NCBI RefSeq assembly: GCF_019721995.1
Contig: NZ_BLYC01000004.1
Coordinates: 1 to 64,000 of the forward strand
DNA from: Bathymodiolus japonicus methanotrophic gill symbiont
GTDB taxonomy: Bacteria > Pseudomonadota > Gammaproteobacteria > Methylococcales > Methylomonadaceae
DNA: 64,000 nt
Reading direction: 5' to 3'
The notes beneath the pieces were generated by a model. The model worked only from the letters and a program-made list of their open reading frames with translations, was not told the origin of the DNA and ran no database searches. How positions within the stretch are numbered: position 1 is the stretch's first letter; each line of letters starts with the position of its first letter. The position numbers were made by a program, and so were the translations under genes. Shown in pieces: positions 1-8,212 of the stretch.

Positions 1-236
1 CCGTAGGGCCGTTGTTTTGTCGGAGTCTGAGCGTTAGCGAAGGTGGAGACAAAATAAAAGGCCATCCGACACGGCGTCAAGTCATTTGGAGCCTATGTTC
101 CGACCCCTTGTTGGGTCGGGACGAGGTGACGAGGACGAATCGGGGCCGCCGGAGGCATAAGTGGTCGCGTTAAGTTTTTGCCGCTTGCTTGGGCTGGGAT
201 GCCCAAAACAAGCTTTCGCAAAAATAGCGACTCCCC
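1..236 (-). repeat. Class B short insertion element, partial (window edge)
   Basis: This is the first part of a class B element whose full copies are 293 nt (for example 49952-50244). Read on the minus strand it begins GGGGAGTCGC at 236 and runs off the window at base 1, so its CAGCG end is not seen. It interrupts the MATE transporter gene in sense orientation. The sequence matches the other B copies nearly base for base over this stretch, which points to recent spread. It holds no plausible gene; the protein frame read through it is an artefact of the host frame continuing into it. Confidence 0.9.
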
Positions 237-618
237 GCAGGGGCTCAATATTTGCGTGACTATTAATCAGATGAAAGCTAAGCGTAGCGATAGGCTGCTG
301 GCAGGCTAATATAATCAAGGATATGCACAAGGCAAGCATCATAGCCCGTACTAAAATAGCCCGTAACTCTACCGGATCATCAGCGCCAAATGCTTGGGCG
401 CTAAGACCTGACGTGCCCATGCGCAAAAAGCCGAAGCCCCAGAAAAGGAAATTGAATATCAACCCTGCAAGTGCAACGGCACCAAGGTAATTGGCATTAT
501 CCAGATGCCCCATCACCGCAGTATCGACCAAGCCTAATAATGGTGTAGAAATATTGGCAATTATCATCGGTAAGGCAAGTTGCCAAACCTGTCGATGATT
601 AAAGCACTGCTTATTCAA
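237..618 (-). pseudogene. MATE-family efflux transporter (DinF-like), N-terminal part, interrupted
   Basis: About 127 N-terminal residues of a multidrug and toxic compound extrusion (MATE) transporter of the DinF branch, an inner-membrane cation/drug antiporter. The opening segment (LALPMIIANISTPLLGLVDT) and the following VMGHLDNANYLGAVALAG are typical of the first two helices, and GFLRMGTSGLSAQAFGADD matches the next conserved loop. The start ATG is at 616-618. The frame runs into a class B insertion at 236 and then reads unrelated residues. The rest of the gene would lie left of the window, so whether removing the insertion restores the frame cannot be tested here. Confidence 0.85.
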
Positions 619-667
619 AGATCGGACAAGTAGTTGTGAGCATATGTTGAGTTATGACAACTTAAAC

Positions 668-955
668 CATCAGTGTTCCCATTATCTGAAGTTTCCCAAT
701 AACTATTTATGGTAAAATTGAAACTATGCTACAACTATATGAAAAAAATAGTCTTTTCATTCGTTTCAAATGCTATTGCCTAAGGGGAATTAAGTAGGGG
801 TTTGCTATAAACATGGCAAAACCACCTAAAATAAACCTCGATACACCAGCATTGTGTATTTCAGCTACTCAATAATTGGGAAACTTCAGCCCATTAAAAG
901 AAGAAGCACCTAAACAAAGCAGCCTATAACCTACCTGAAGGTAGCACCACTCGAA
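668..955 (+). mobile_element. ISa (IS4 superfamily) left-end fragment carrying MITE D
   Basis: The left end of ISa (CATCAGTGTTCCCATT, then AAGAAGAAGCACCTAAAC and the stretch ending at CACTCGAA) is recognisable by comparison with the complete copies at 41856-43682 and 53783-55317. A 204-bp MITE has inserted 18 bp inside the terminus. The fragment stops at 955 where an R1 element begins. No transposase remains. Confidence 0.85.
686..889 (+). mobile_element. MITE D, copy 1
   Basis: A 204-bp non-coding element with terminal inverted repeats CTGAAGTTTCCCAAT. It is inserted in an ISa end and flanked by CCCATTAT (678-685) and CCCATTAA (890-897), an 8-bp duplication with one later change. The interior is AT rich with no gene. 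The same sequence recurs at 13238, 24919, 36970 and 60030. Confidence 0.9.
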
Positions 956-1235
956 CGCTGAAAATCATGGAAACGGAGCTTAGCGAAGTGGTGATTTTTA
1001 GTCCCTGATAGGCGACAGGGCAATTCGCTGATTCGACGTGTGCTAGCAGCACGCGAGAGGAGCAAGAATTGCATTCCGAATAGCCGTCCAGCCAGTGAGG
1101 TAGTAATGACGAAGCGGCTTTTGTGCGTAGTCGTTGCGGACGCAGGGCGTTCAGGGCATCTCCCATCCGCTGCGTAGGTGAACGAATTATGGCGACAGGA
1201 GTCCCGGAATTTCGTGAGGTAGCATGGCGCGCCTG
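956..1235 (-). repeat. R1 short insertion element, copy 1 (280 nt)
   Basis: Full-length R1. On the minus strand it starts CAGGCGCGCC (1235) and ends TTTTCAGCG (956). It separates the ISa remnant from the sequence downstream of oadB. No target duplication is seen at its edges. Two sense frames are open through the whole element, which generates protein-like translations that are not supported as genes. Confidence 0.9.
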
Positions 1236-1435
1236 GTGATTCCTTATTTTAGTTAAATTAATTTACCTTTGGTACTTAGGTAACTCGCAACAAATAATCC
1301 ACCTACCTTGCTTGTCTTTTTGTCCGTCTTCTGTGTTGTAGAAATAGTTACGTAGCCTGCTATGCGCCGTGCCTACGCCTTGAAGGCGAACAAAAATCCT
1401 GCGCAATATTGGTAGGTTATTTATTGCGTGTTACC

Positions 1436-2563
1436 TTACTTCACTAAACTTAGCAACACCCCGGCAGCAACCGCAGAACCAATAACTCCGGCCACATTAG
1501 GTCCCATCGCATGCATTAACAGGAAATTATGCGGGTTATTTTCCAGACCTACTTTATTTGCCACTCGTGCGGCCATCGGTACGGCTGAAACGCCTGCTGC
1601 TCCAATCAGTGGATTAATAGGCGTATCGCTAAATTTATTCATTACTTTAGCCATGATGACACCAGATGCAGTGCCTATACAAAATGCAATCGCGCCTAAG
1701 ACTAGAATTCCTAAGGTTGTTTCCTGAAGAAATTTATCTGCACTCATCTTTGAGCCTACGGCTAGCCCTAAGAAAATAGTGACGATATTGATTAATTCAT
1801 TTTGCGAAGTTTTGCTTAAACGCTCTACTACGCCGCAGACATTCATCAAGTTACCCAGACAAAACATGCCTACCAAGGGAGCCGCTGAAGGCAATAATAA
1901 AGTACATAGCGTAATCAGCATCAGTGGAAAGATAATCTTCTCGGTATTACTGACAAAACGTAATTGTTGCATTTCTATGCAACGTTCTTCTGGTGTTGTC
2001 AGTGCGCGCATGATAGGTGGCTGAATCAAAGGTACTAGTGCCATATATGAATAAGCCGCAACGGCAATGGCGCCGAGTAAATCAGGGGCTAATTTAGAGG
2101 CTACGTAAATTGCAGTTGGTCCATCAGCACCACCAATAATAGCAATGGCCGCAGCATCGGACATGGAAAACTCCATGCCCGGAACCATATTAAGGGCTAA
2201 AGCACCGAGTAGGGTCGTAAAAATACCAAATTGTGCTGCAGCACCTAATAATAAGGTCTTAGGGTTAGCCAGCATGGGACCAAAGTCAGTCATCGCACCA
2301 ACGCCCATAAAGATCAATAAGGGAAAAACCCCAGATTTAATTCCTTCATATAGGTAATACAATATACCGCCAGGCTCGGCAATTCCAGCGACCGGAATAT
2401 TACTTAGAATCGCCCCGAAACCAATAGGAACTAATAATAAAGGCTCAAAATCTTTTTTTATGGCGAGAAAAAGCAATAAGAAGCCTACCAGCATCATAAC
2501 TAGTTGTGGCTCCTCAAAATTATAAATCCCCGTGCTTTGCCACAGGCGAGTGAGATTTTCCAT
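1436..2563 (-). CDS. oadB: Sodium-translocating oxaloacetate/acyl-CoA decarboxylase, beta subunit
   Basis: 375 residues, the usual length of the integral membrane beta subunit of biotin-dependent Na+-pumping decarboxylases (OadB/GcdB/MmdB family). It accepts carboxybiotin from the alpha subunit and couples decarboxylation to Na+ export. About ten hydrophobic segments are visible, with the conserved stretches [20 protein letters not shown] and [12 protein letters not shown] near the pore and [13 protein letters not shown] toward the C terminus. The ATG at 2561-2563 begins [13 protein letters not shown]. It lies 98 bp downstream of oadA on the same strand, and the set oadG-oadA-oadB is in functional order. 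Whether the substrate is oxaloacetate follows from the alpha subunit and is inference. Confidence 0.93.
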   Translation of the reverse strand: MENLTRLWQSTGIYNFEEPQLVMMLVGFLLLFLAIKKDFEPLLLVPIGFGAILSNIPVAGIAEPGGILYYLYEGIKSGVFPLLIFMGVGAMTDFGPMLANPKTLLLGAAAQFGIFTTLLGALALNMVPGMEFSMSDAAAIAIIGGADGPTAIYVASKLAPDLLGAIAVAAYSYMALVPLIQPPIMRALTTPEERCIEMQQLRFVSNTEKIIFPLMLITLCTLLLPSAAPLVGMFCLGNLMNVCGVVERLSKTSQNELINIVTIFLGLAVGSKMSADKFLQETTLGILVLGAIAFCIGTASGVIMAKVMNKFSDTPINPLIGAAGVSAVPMAARVANKVGLENNPHNFLLMHAMGPNVAGVIGSAVAAGVLLSLVK

Positions 2564-2661
2564 AGAATGTCTCTATTTGTAGTGTGTTGTAAAAAGAATT
2601 AAGCCCTCATCAACGCAGGTTGACAAGGGCTTTTAAGGTGGGATTTTAAAGCGCAGCTAAT

Positions 2662-4455
2662 CTATAAGGAAACTAGAATATCACCGACAGAAACAGTATC
2701 GCCTTCTTTAATATTTATCGCGCTAACGGTACCTGCAACTTTGGTGCGCACTTCGGTTTCCATTTTCATTGCTTCCATAATTAGTATCACATCGCCTTCT
2801 GCAACTGCAGCACCGATATTGACATTTATTTTCAGGATATTTCCAGCTAGCGGGGATTCGACTATAGCACCGGTTGCTGATGGAGCTTCAGCAACCGGGG
2901 TTGATCCTGCTCCTGCTGGCTGAGGCATCTCTGCCGTGGAAATTGCCAGACCAACGCCGCCTGGGCCAACAGCAACATCAAAGCTCTGACCATTAACATC
3001 AACGGTATAACGTTCTACTTCAGCTTTCGGTGCATTTTTCGCTGCAAAGGCTTCCGGATTAGGTGCTGGCTCAAAAGCGTCAGGATTACCGCGATTCGCA
3101 ATAAATTTCCAGCCAACCTGTACAAACAGGCCATTAATCAGCGCATCTTCTTCAACGTTTTTTGCTAAAGTCACACCTTCTTGTTTTGCTTTTGCTTGCA
3201 CTTCGGCAATCAAGGCATCCATTTCTGGCGAGATTAAATCAGCGGGGCGACAGGATATAACTTCGCCACCCTCTTCTAAGACCAGCGCCTGTAATTCTGC
3301 ATTAACCGGTGCCGGCGTTTTACCGTATTCGCCTTTTAGTACGCCTGCGGTTTCCTTACTAATTGATTTATAACGCTCGCCGGTCATGACGTTTAATACC
3401 GCCTGGGTGCCTACTATTTGCGAAGTGGGTGTTACTAAAGGCAGAAAACCTAAATCTTCACGCACACGCGGAATTTCTTTCAGTACCTCATCAAACTTAT
3501 CTGCCGCACCTTGCTGTTTAAGCTGGCTTTCCATATTGGTCAACATACCACCTGGTACTTGAGCTAATAGAATTCGACCATCTACGCCTTTTAAGCTACC
3601 TTCATGCTCGGCATATTTAAGGCGTACATTTCTGAAATACGCGGCAATATCTTCCAGCTTTTCTAAATCCAGACCGGTATCACGCTCTTGTCCAGCCATG
3701 GTGGCAACAATTGTCTCTGTAGGACTATGTCCATAGGTCATACTTAGGGATGAAATCGCGGTATCAACATTATCAATACCCGCTTCAATTGCCTTAATTA
3801 AAGTACCCACACTTAGCCCAGTTGTTGCATGGCAGTGTAAATGCACAGGAATATCCACCGCACTTTTAAGCTGTGACACTAAGTCATAAGCGGCATAAGG
3901 CGTTAGCAAACCGGCCATATCTTTAATGCAAATAGAGTGCGCACCCATATCTTCAATTTTTCTGCCTTGCTCTATCCATTTAGCAGTCGTATGTACCGGG
4001 CTCAAGGTATATGAAATAGTCCCTTGGGCATGTGCATCAGTATTTAATACCGCTTTGACTGCATGCTCGATATTGCGCATATCATTCATCGCATCAAAAA
4101 TACGGAATACATCAATCCCGTTAACGACGCAGCGTTCGACAAATTTATCGACTACGTCATCCGCATAGTGCCGATAACCCAGTATATTTTGCCCGCGGAA
4201 TAGCATCTGCTGCGGTGTCTTCGGCATTGCAGCTTTTAATAAACGTAGTCTTTCCCAGGGATCTTCGCCGAGATAACGAATACATGCATCAAAAGTTGCG
4301 CCCCCCCAGGATTCTATAGACCAATAGCCAACCTGATCTAATTTCTCACAGATAGGCAACATGTCTTCAATACGTAAACGCGTTGCCAAAATCGATTGAT
4401 GCGCGTCTCTTAAGACGACTTCAGTTATGCCTACCGGCATGCTTGGTTGTGTCAT
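2662..4455 (-). CDS. oadA: Oxaloacetate decarboxylase alpha subunit (carboxyltransferase with biotin domain)
   Basis: 597 residues. The N-terminal carboxyltransferase TIM barrel opens with [18 protein letters not shown], which carries the RDAHQS metal/substrate motif, and includes [11 protein letters not shown] with metal-binding histidines. A conserved carboxylase domain follows to about residue 470, then a Pro/Ala-rich linker. The C-terminal biotinyl domain has the attachment motif EAMKMET (the lysine between the methionines carries biotin). It transfers CO2 from oxaloacetate to biotin and passes it to OadB in the membrane. The ATG at 4453-4455 gives [13 protein letters not shown]. The gap to the upstream oadG holds a 152-bp MITE. 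Pyruvate carboxylase B subunits look alike, but the adjacent beta and gamma genes favour the pump. Confidence 0.93.
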   Translation of the reverse strand: MTQPSMPVGITEVVLRDAHQSILATRLRIEDMLPICEKLDQVGYWSIESWGGATFDACIRYLGEDPWERLRLLKAAMPKTPQQMLFRGQNILGYRHYADDVVDKFVERCVVNGIDVFRIFDAMNDMRNIEHAVKAVLNTDAHAQGTISYTLSPVHTTAKWIEQGRKIEDMGAHSICIKDMAGLLTPYAAYDLVSQLKSAVDIPVHLHCHATTGLSVGTLIKAIEAGIDNVDTAISSLSMTYGHSPTETIVATMAGQERDTGLDLEKLEDIAAYFRNVRLKYAEHEGSLKGVDGRILLAQVPGGMLTNMESQLKQQGAADKFDEVLKEIPRVREDLGFLPLVTPTSQIVGTQAVLNVMTGERYKSISKETAGVLKGEYGKTPAPVNAELQALVLEEGGEVISCRPADLISPEMDALIAEVQAKAKQEGVTLAKNVEEDALINGLFVQVGWKFIANRGNPDAFEPAPNPEAFAAKNAPKAEVERYTVDVNGQSFDVAVGPGGVGLAISTAEMPQPAGAGSTPVAEAPSATGAIVESPLAGNILKINVNIGAAVAEGDVILIMEAMKMETEVRTKVAGTVSAINIKEGDTVSVGDILVSL

Positions 4456-4543
4456 GATGTAATTATTTCCTCTGCCTTTGCAGCCGTAGATTCTTCTTAC
4501 CTTGTGGGTAATAGTTCAATCTTTTTACCTTTAATGAGTAATA

Positions 4544-4695
4544 CTCGATGTTCAAGTTTTTTAACTGATTGATTTTATTGATAATTTTACTGACAAAGAA
4601 AGCATCAACATCATTGTAAATCAATCACTTATAAAACAAAGCCGGAAAAATTTACTTTTCTTAGCCCAGTTATAGCTGAAAACTTGAACATCGAG
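4544..4695. mobile_element. 152-bp MITE with ISc termini, between oadG and oadA
   Basis: The ends are CTCGATGTTCAAGTTTT at 4544 and its inverted copy AAAACTTGAACATCGAG at 4679-4695, matching the termini of the IS4-superfamily element ISc at 34997-36526. It is flanked by a perfect 5-bp duplication TAATA (4539-4543 and 4696-4700). The interior is AT rich and non-coding. It sits in the oadG-oadA gap, so oadA may be transcribed through it or from a separate start. Confidence 0.88.
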
Positions 4696-4706
4696 TAATA
4701 GAATAT

Positions 4707-4961
4707 TTATTTATGCTTTGCTCTATGCTTATGCACGGCTGCTGTTATTGCCGCAGTGATATTTGGCGAGACTGCACCTGGAGAAACTACCTGACTGGGT
4801 GACGTGCTAACAGGCGCTGCTTTCTCTTCAGGAACAAAAGTCGCGACACAATAAGCTATTAATTTTACTACTGCAATCAACATTACAAGAAAAAGAAAAA
4901 CAATGCCCATACCAGTGAGCATCAGCTCAACCCCTTGCGTCATCGATTCATTCATAAGCAC
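4707..4961 (-). CDS. oadG: Oxaloacetate decarboxylase gamma subunit
   Basis: 84 residues with one N-terminal membrane helix (about residues 14-40, GMGIVFLFLVMLIAVVKLIA) and a short Ala/Pro-rich C-terminal tail ending in His/Lys. That is the architecture of OadG, the small subunit that holds alpha and beta together and may bind Zn2+ through its His-rich tail. The frame can start at GTG 4959-4961 or at ATG 4953-4955; the latter gives MNESMTQGVEL, closest to known OadG starts. It precedes oadA and oadB. Only 69 bp upstream lies an R1 element, so the native promoter may have been displaced. Confidence 0.88.
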   Translation of the reverse strand: MLMNESMTQGVELMLTGMGIVFLFLVMLIAVVKLIAYCVATFVPEEKAAPVSTSPSQVVSPGAVSPNITAAITAAVHKHRAKHK

Positions 4962-5030
4962 TAACCATTATTATTAAATTTCCAGCATTATCGCTAAAAA
5001 TTGAGTACTTAACAACTTTCTCTACACTTT

Positions 5031-5310
5031 CGCTGAAAATCATGGAAACGTAGCTTAGCGAAGTGGTGATTTTTAGTCCCTGATAGGCGACAGGGCAATT
5101 CGCTGATTCGACGTGTGCTAGCAGCACGCGAGAGGAGCAAGAATTGCATTCCGAATAGCCGTCCAGCCAGTGAGGTAGTAATGACGAAGCGGCTTTTGTG
5201 CGTAGTCGTTGCGGACGCAGGGCGTTCAGGGCATCTCCCATCCGCTGCGTAGGTGAACGAATTATGGCGACAGGAGTCCCGGAATTTCGTGAGGTAGCAT
5301 GGCGCGCCTG
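5031..5310 (-). repeat. R1 short insertion element, copy 2 (280 nt)
   Basis: Full-length R1 on the minus strand, with CAGGCGCGCC at 5310 and CAGCG at 5031. It lies directly upstream of oadG in the same orientation, in what should be the promoter or 5' leader of the oad genes. It shares the ACGTAGC variant near its 3' hairpin with copy 7 (50720). No target duplication is visible. Confidence 0.9.
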
Positions 5311-5437
5311 AAAATCACTTAAAAAACATCATGTTTTAAGCTGACAGTCAAGTATTACTAGTTTAATCCAGCTATTTCCATGCTAGAATGCAATGCTTAC
5401 TAACGACCTAATCAGCTAAGCTAATAATTATTAGCTA

Positions 5438-6868
5438 TAGACTTTCAGAAAATTAATTTTCGAACAAACAAAAACGACAGAGGGGAAACTGGCTTATAAT
5501 TTTCGTCCCAACACTAACGGAAACAGTCAAAAATGGTATCCCTCACTTTTTCAAAGTCAATTGTAGACCGACTAAAAAAAAATATGGCGACAGCTCTCAA
5601 GCTAAGTAATATTTGTTTATATCGATTAACTCAAGCTCTACTCTGGTTCAGTGAATGCATGGGAATCAAAGAAATAGCACGCCTAATGGGAGTCTGTGAA
5701 AAAACCATTATAAATTGGCTGAAAACATTCATGCATAAAGGTGTCGGTTGGTTAATAGGGCAACACTATCAAGGACGTGGTCGGAAGTCAAAGTTAACTA
5801 AAGACCAGAAAAATAGATTGGTTGAGTTGATAAAGAAAGGCCCAGAAGACAATGGATTTCATTGTGGAATATGGAATACTGCGATGATTGCCGAGCTTAT
5901 TTGGTTAAAATTTGAAGTTCGTTATAACTTGAACTATTTATCAAGCCTAATGAAAAAACTGGGCTTCAGTTATCAAAAAGCTCGTTTTGTGACTGATCGC
6001 CAAGAAGAAGAAAAGTACGAGCTTGAAAGAAAAACGTGGCTGGAAGAAACATTGCCTGCCATTATGGAAAAGGCGGTAGAAGAAAAGAGTGTCGTTTTAT
6101 TCGGTGATGAGGTGTCATTTGCTATGTGGGGTTCATTGGCACGAACCTGGGCTCCAATAGGAGAGCAACCCACAGTGAAAACATCAGGGATTCGAAAAGG
6201 GTTGAAAATGTTTGGTACGATCGAACTCGAAGGAGGGAGTTTTCAATACCGAGAATCATTGGCTTATGAGATAAAACCAAAGTCACTTAGACTTTTAAAA
6301 GAGGCTGGGCTGCCTCAAGAATTTTTAGCTATTCTTAAAAGCTTAAAAAATGAGAAATATCCAACACAGAAGCTTTTTATGGAAGCGATATATTCTATTG
6401 CCGACAACGTCTTAATCGAGAGTTATAAGCCAATGATATTACAACACGCTGAAACATCTGGGCGTTTTAATGGTGAAAGCTATGTTGAGTTTTTAACACA
6501 ATTGCTGGCTTATTATAAAGGCAAGATTATTCTAATTGAAGATGGTGCCCCGTATCATGGAAGCGGTGTTATTAAGGAATTTAAGTTAGCTAATGTAGAT
6601 CGTTTGACAGTAGAACGTCTCCCTGCGTTCTCGCCGGATTTTAATCCGATTGAGAAATTATGGAAAAATACGAAACGCGATTCGACTCATATGAAGTATT
6701 TTAAAACTTTTGAAGATCTTCATGATTCAGTTGTGCAAACTTTTAACACTTATATGCATGATGCCAGTAAAGTGATTTGTGTTATGCAAAAATTGCGGGA
6801 AGATTTCGTTGTTACCGCCTAAGTTTAAGCGCTCCAAATTTGGAAATTATTTATCTGAGAAACTATAT
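5438..6868 (+). mobile_element. IS630-family insertion sequence, complete copy
   Basis: Imperfect terminal repeats (TAGACTTTCAGAAAATTAAT on the left against ATATAGTTTCTCAGATAAAT read inward from the right) bound a single transposase gene. It appears to sit at a TA target, as is usual for IS630/Tc1. The exact end bases are uncertain by 1-3 nt because of TA repeats. A second, deleted copy lies at 61044-62303. Confidence 0.85.
5533..6822 (+). CDS. IS630-family transposase, full length
   Basis: 429 residues. The N-terminal helix-turn-helix region (IKEIARLMGVCEKTIINWLK, about residues 44-63) binds DNA. The DDE catalytic core follows, with the first Asp in LFGDEVSFAMWG, the second in LIEDGAPYHGS, and the acidic third residue in SPDFNPIEKLWKN. 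The family cuts and pastes at TA dinucleotides. The frame is intact and all three catalytic positions are present, so this copy could be active and could act on its deleted relative at 61139-62257. Confidence 0.92.
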   Translation: MVSLTFSKSIVDRLKKNMATALKLSNICLYRLTQALLWFSECMGIKEIARLMGVCEKTIINWLKTFMHKGVGWLIGQHYQGRGRKSKLTKDQKNRLVELIKKGPEDNGFHCGIWNTAMIAELIWLKFEVRYNLNYLSSLMKKLGFSYQKARFVTDRQEEEKYELERKTWLEETLPAIMEKAVEEKSVVLFGDEVSFAMWGSLARTWAPIGEQPTVKTSGIRKGLKMFGTIELEGGSFQYRESLAYEIKPKSLRLLKEAGLPQEFLAILKSLKNEKYPTQKLFMEAIYSIADNVLIESYKPMILQHAETSGRFNGESYVEFLTQLLAYYKGKIILIEDGAPYHGSGVIKEFKLANVDRLTVERLPAFSPDFNPIEKLWKNTKRDSTHMKYFKTFEDLHDSVVQTFNTYMHDASKVICVMQKLREDFVVTA

Positions 6869-7093
6869 ATTGAGTTGCATGAATTAGTTGTAAAATCAGT
6901 GTTTCATAAATAATTTTTATCTCCGCCAAGGACTGAAATGGAATGAAAACAACCCTTTTTGTCAAAACTAGTGTTGCACTAGCAGCATATCCCTTAACAA
7001 GTATAATAGCGCGAAGAGTTGCTCTTTGCTTGGCACAAGGCTTGAAACCAGTCTAATAACCTAATCTTTACTACCTAAGTAAATACCACAAAC

Positions 7094-7978
7094 ATGATTT
7101 CAACCATAGTCACTGCCGCAGTATTTATGATTGCCCTCGGTGCGGTACTTGCAATCATTCTGGCAATAGCCAATAAAAAACTATTTGTTTACGAAGACCC
7201 GCGCATCGAAGAGGTTGACGATATGTTACCGCAAGCCCAATGCGGCGCGTGTGGCACACCAGGCTGTCGCCCATTTGCGGAGGCCGTAGTGGAAGGCACA
7301 AAAAATCCTTCTGCCTGCACCGTTAACTCTCCGGAAGGCAATGCTGAAATTGCAGCATATCTGGGCGTGGGTATGGGCGACCATGAAAAAGTGGTTGCCC
7401 GGCTAGCATGCGCTGGCGGCTCACATGTTGCCTACACCCGCGCAAAATATGAAGGCTTAAAATCCTGTCAGGCCGCATCGGTGGTTTCCGGGGGTGGTAA
7501 AGGCTGTAGCTGGGGCTGTTTAGGCCTGGGTGATTGTGCCGATGTCTGTGACTTTGATGCGATTTATATGGATGAGCACGGCTTGCCCATCGTCATTGAA
7601 GATAAGTGCACCGCCTGCAATGATTGTATTGTTGTTTGCCCAAAAGATTTGTTTTCGTTGATGGCGGTCAGCCAGAAACTTTATGTTGCCTGTAAAAGCC
7701 TAGATGAAGGCGATACTGCGCAACAAGAGTGCGAAGTGGCCTGTACTGCCTGTGAAAAATGCGTAGTAGATGCGCCCCCAGGCCTGATAGAAATTAAAAA
7801 TAATCTGGCGGTGATTGATTATACAAAATATCAGGATATTGATGTAGACCGTACACCTATTGAGCGCTGCCCAACAGGGGCAATCGTCTGGCTAGATAGC
7901 AAACTCGGCTCGACTCATGGAAGTAAGGGTAAAGAAGGCATGAAGCCCCGGCGTGAAACTGCGCTGCCTGTTGGATAA
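7094..7978 (+). CDS. rnfB: RnfB-like iron-sulfur protein
   Basis: 294 residues. One N-terminal membrane helix (about 5-27) is followed by the [4Fe-4S] motif CGACGTPGC (about residue 50) of the RnfB/Fe-S domain, then a Cys-rich segment near 137 (CSWGCLGLGDCADVC), and ferredoxin-type clusters near 172 (CTACNDCIVVCPKDL) and 217 (CTACEKC). RnfB passes electrons between ferredoxin and the membrane Rnf complex. The C-terminal ferredoxin region is longer than in E. coli RsxB. No other rnf genes adjoin it. The neighbour is nifJ, so it may take electrons from the oxidoreductase; that link is inference from position. Confidence 0.87.
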   Translation: MISTIVTAAVFMIALGAVLAIILAIANKKLFVYEDPRIEEVDDMLPQAQCGACGTPGCRPFAEAVVEGTKNPSACTVNSPEGNAEIAAYLGVGMGDHEKVVARLACAGGSHVAYTRAKYEGLKSCQAASVVSGGGKGCSWGCLGLGDCADVCDFDAIYMDEHGLPIVIEDKCTACNDCIVVCPKDLFSLMAVSQKLYVACKSLDEGDTAQQECEVACTACEKCVVDAPPGLIEIKNNLAVIDYTKYQDIDVDRTPIERCPTGAIVWLDSKLGSTHGSKGKEGMKPRRETALPVG

Positions 7979-8075
7979 TTACGTTAAATTTTCGTATTCA
8001 AGCTAATATTAATATAATATCTGGGTTAACCCATACAAATTAAAACGTCACTATTCGAATACCTCAAACACAGGC

Positions 8076-8132
8076 GTAGAGCGTGGCTTTAGCCCGCTAG
8101 TTTAATAAATGCGGGCTAAAGTCACATTCTAC
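8076..8132. repeat. REP-like palindrome starting GTAG
   Basis: GTAGAGCGTGGCTTTAGCCC and its inverted arm GGGCTAAAGTCACATTCTAC form a hairpin in the gap between rnfB and nifJ. The leading GTAG and imperfect stem resemble repetitive extragenic palindromes mobilised by RAYT transposases. Related palindromes occur at 15188 and 15934. It could also end rnfB transcription. Confidence 0.65.
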
Positions 8133-8212
8133 AAGGAAGCAATATTTGCGGACTATCAAATCAGGGACTGATTACACACTAAGACTGCATACCATTTTCA
8201 GAAGGAAACCAA

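Noticed and set aside
924-1166. Small proteins beginning MGDALNALRPQRLRTKAASS in R1 copies
   Set aside because: They lie wholly within the non-coding element, lack ribosome sites, and a second frame over the same bases is equally open; they follow the element, not a gene.
956-1235. R1 and class B elements as group I or group II introns
   Set aside because: They lack a GUGYG start, a domain V-like hairpin and recognisable group I core pairings; they occur in intergenic DNA; and class C and B copies at 51381 and 51710 are antisense to the transposase they interrupt. Self-removal from RNA is not excluded but is not supported by known motifs.
7960-8212. A dedicated nifJ promoter or riboswitch
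   Set aside because: Apart from the REP-like palindrome, no convincing box pair or aptamer-like structure could be identified by eye.
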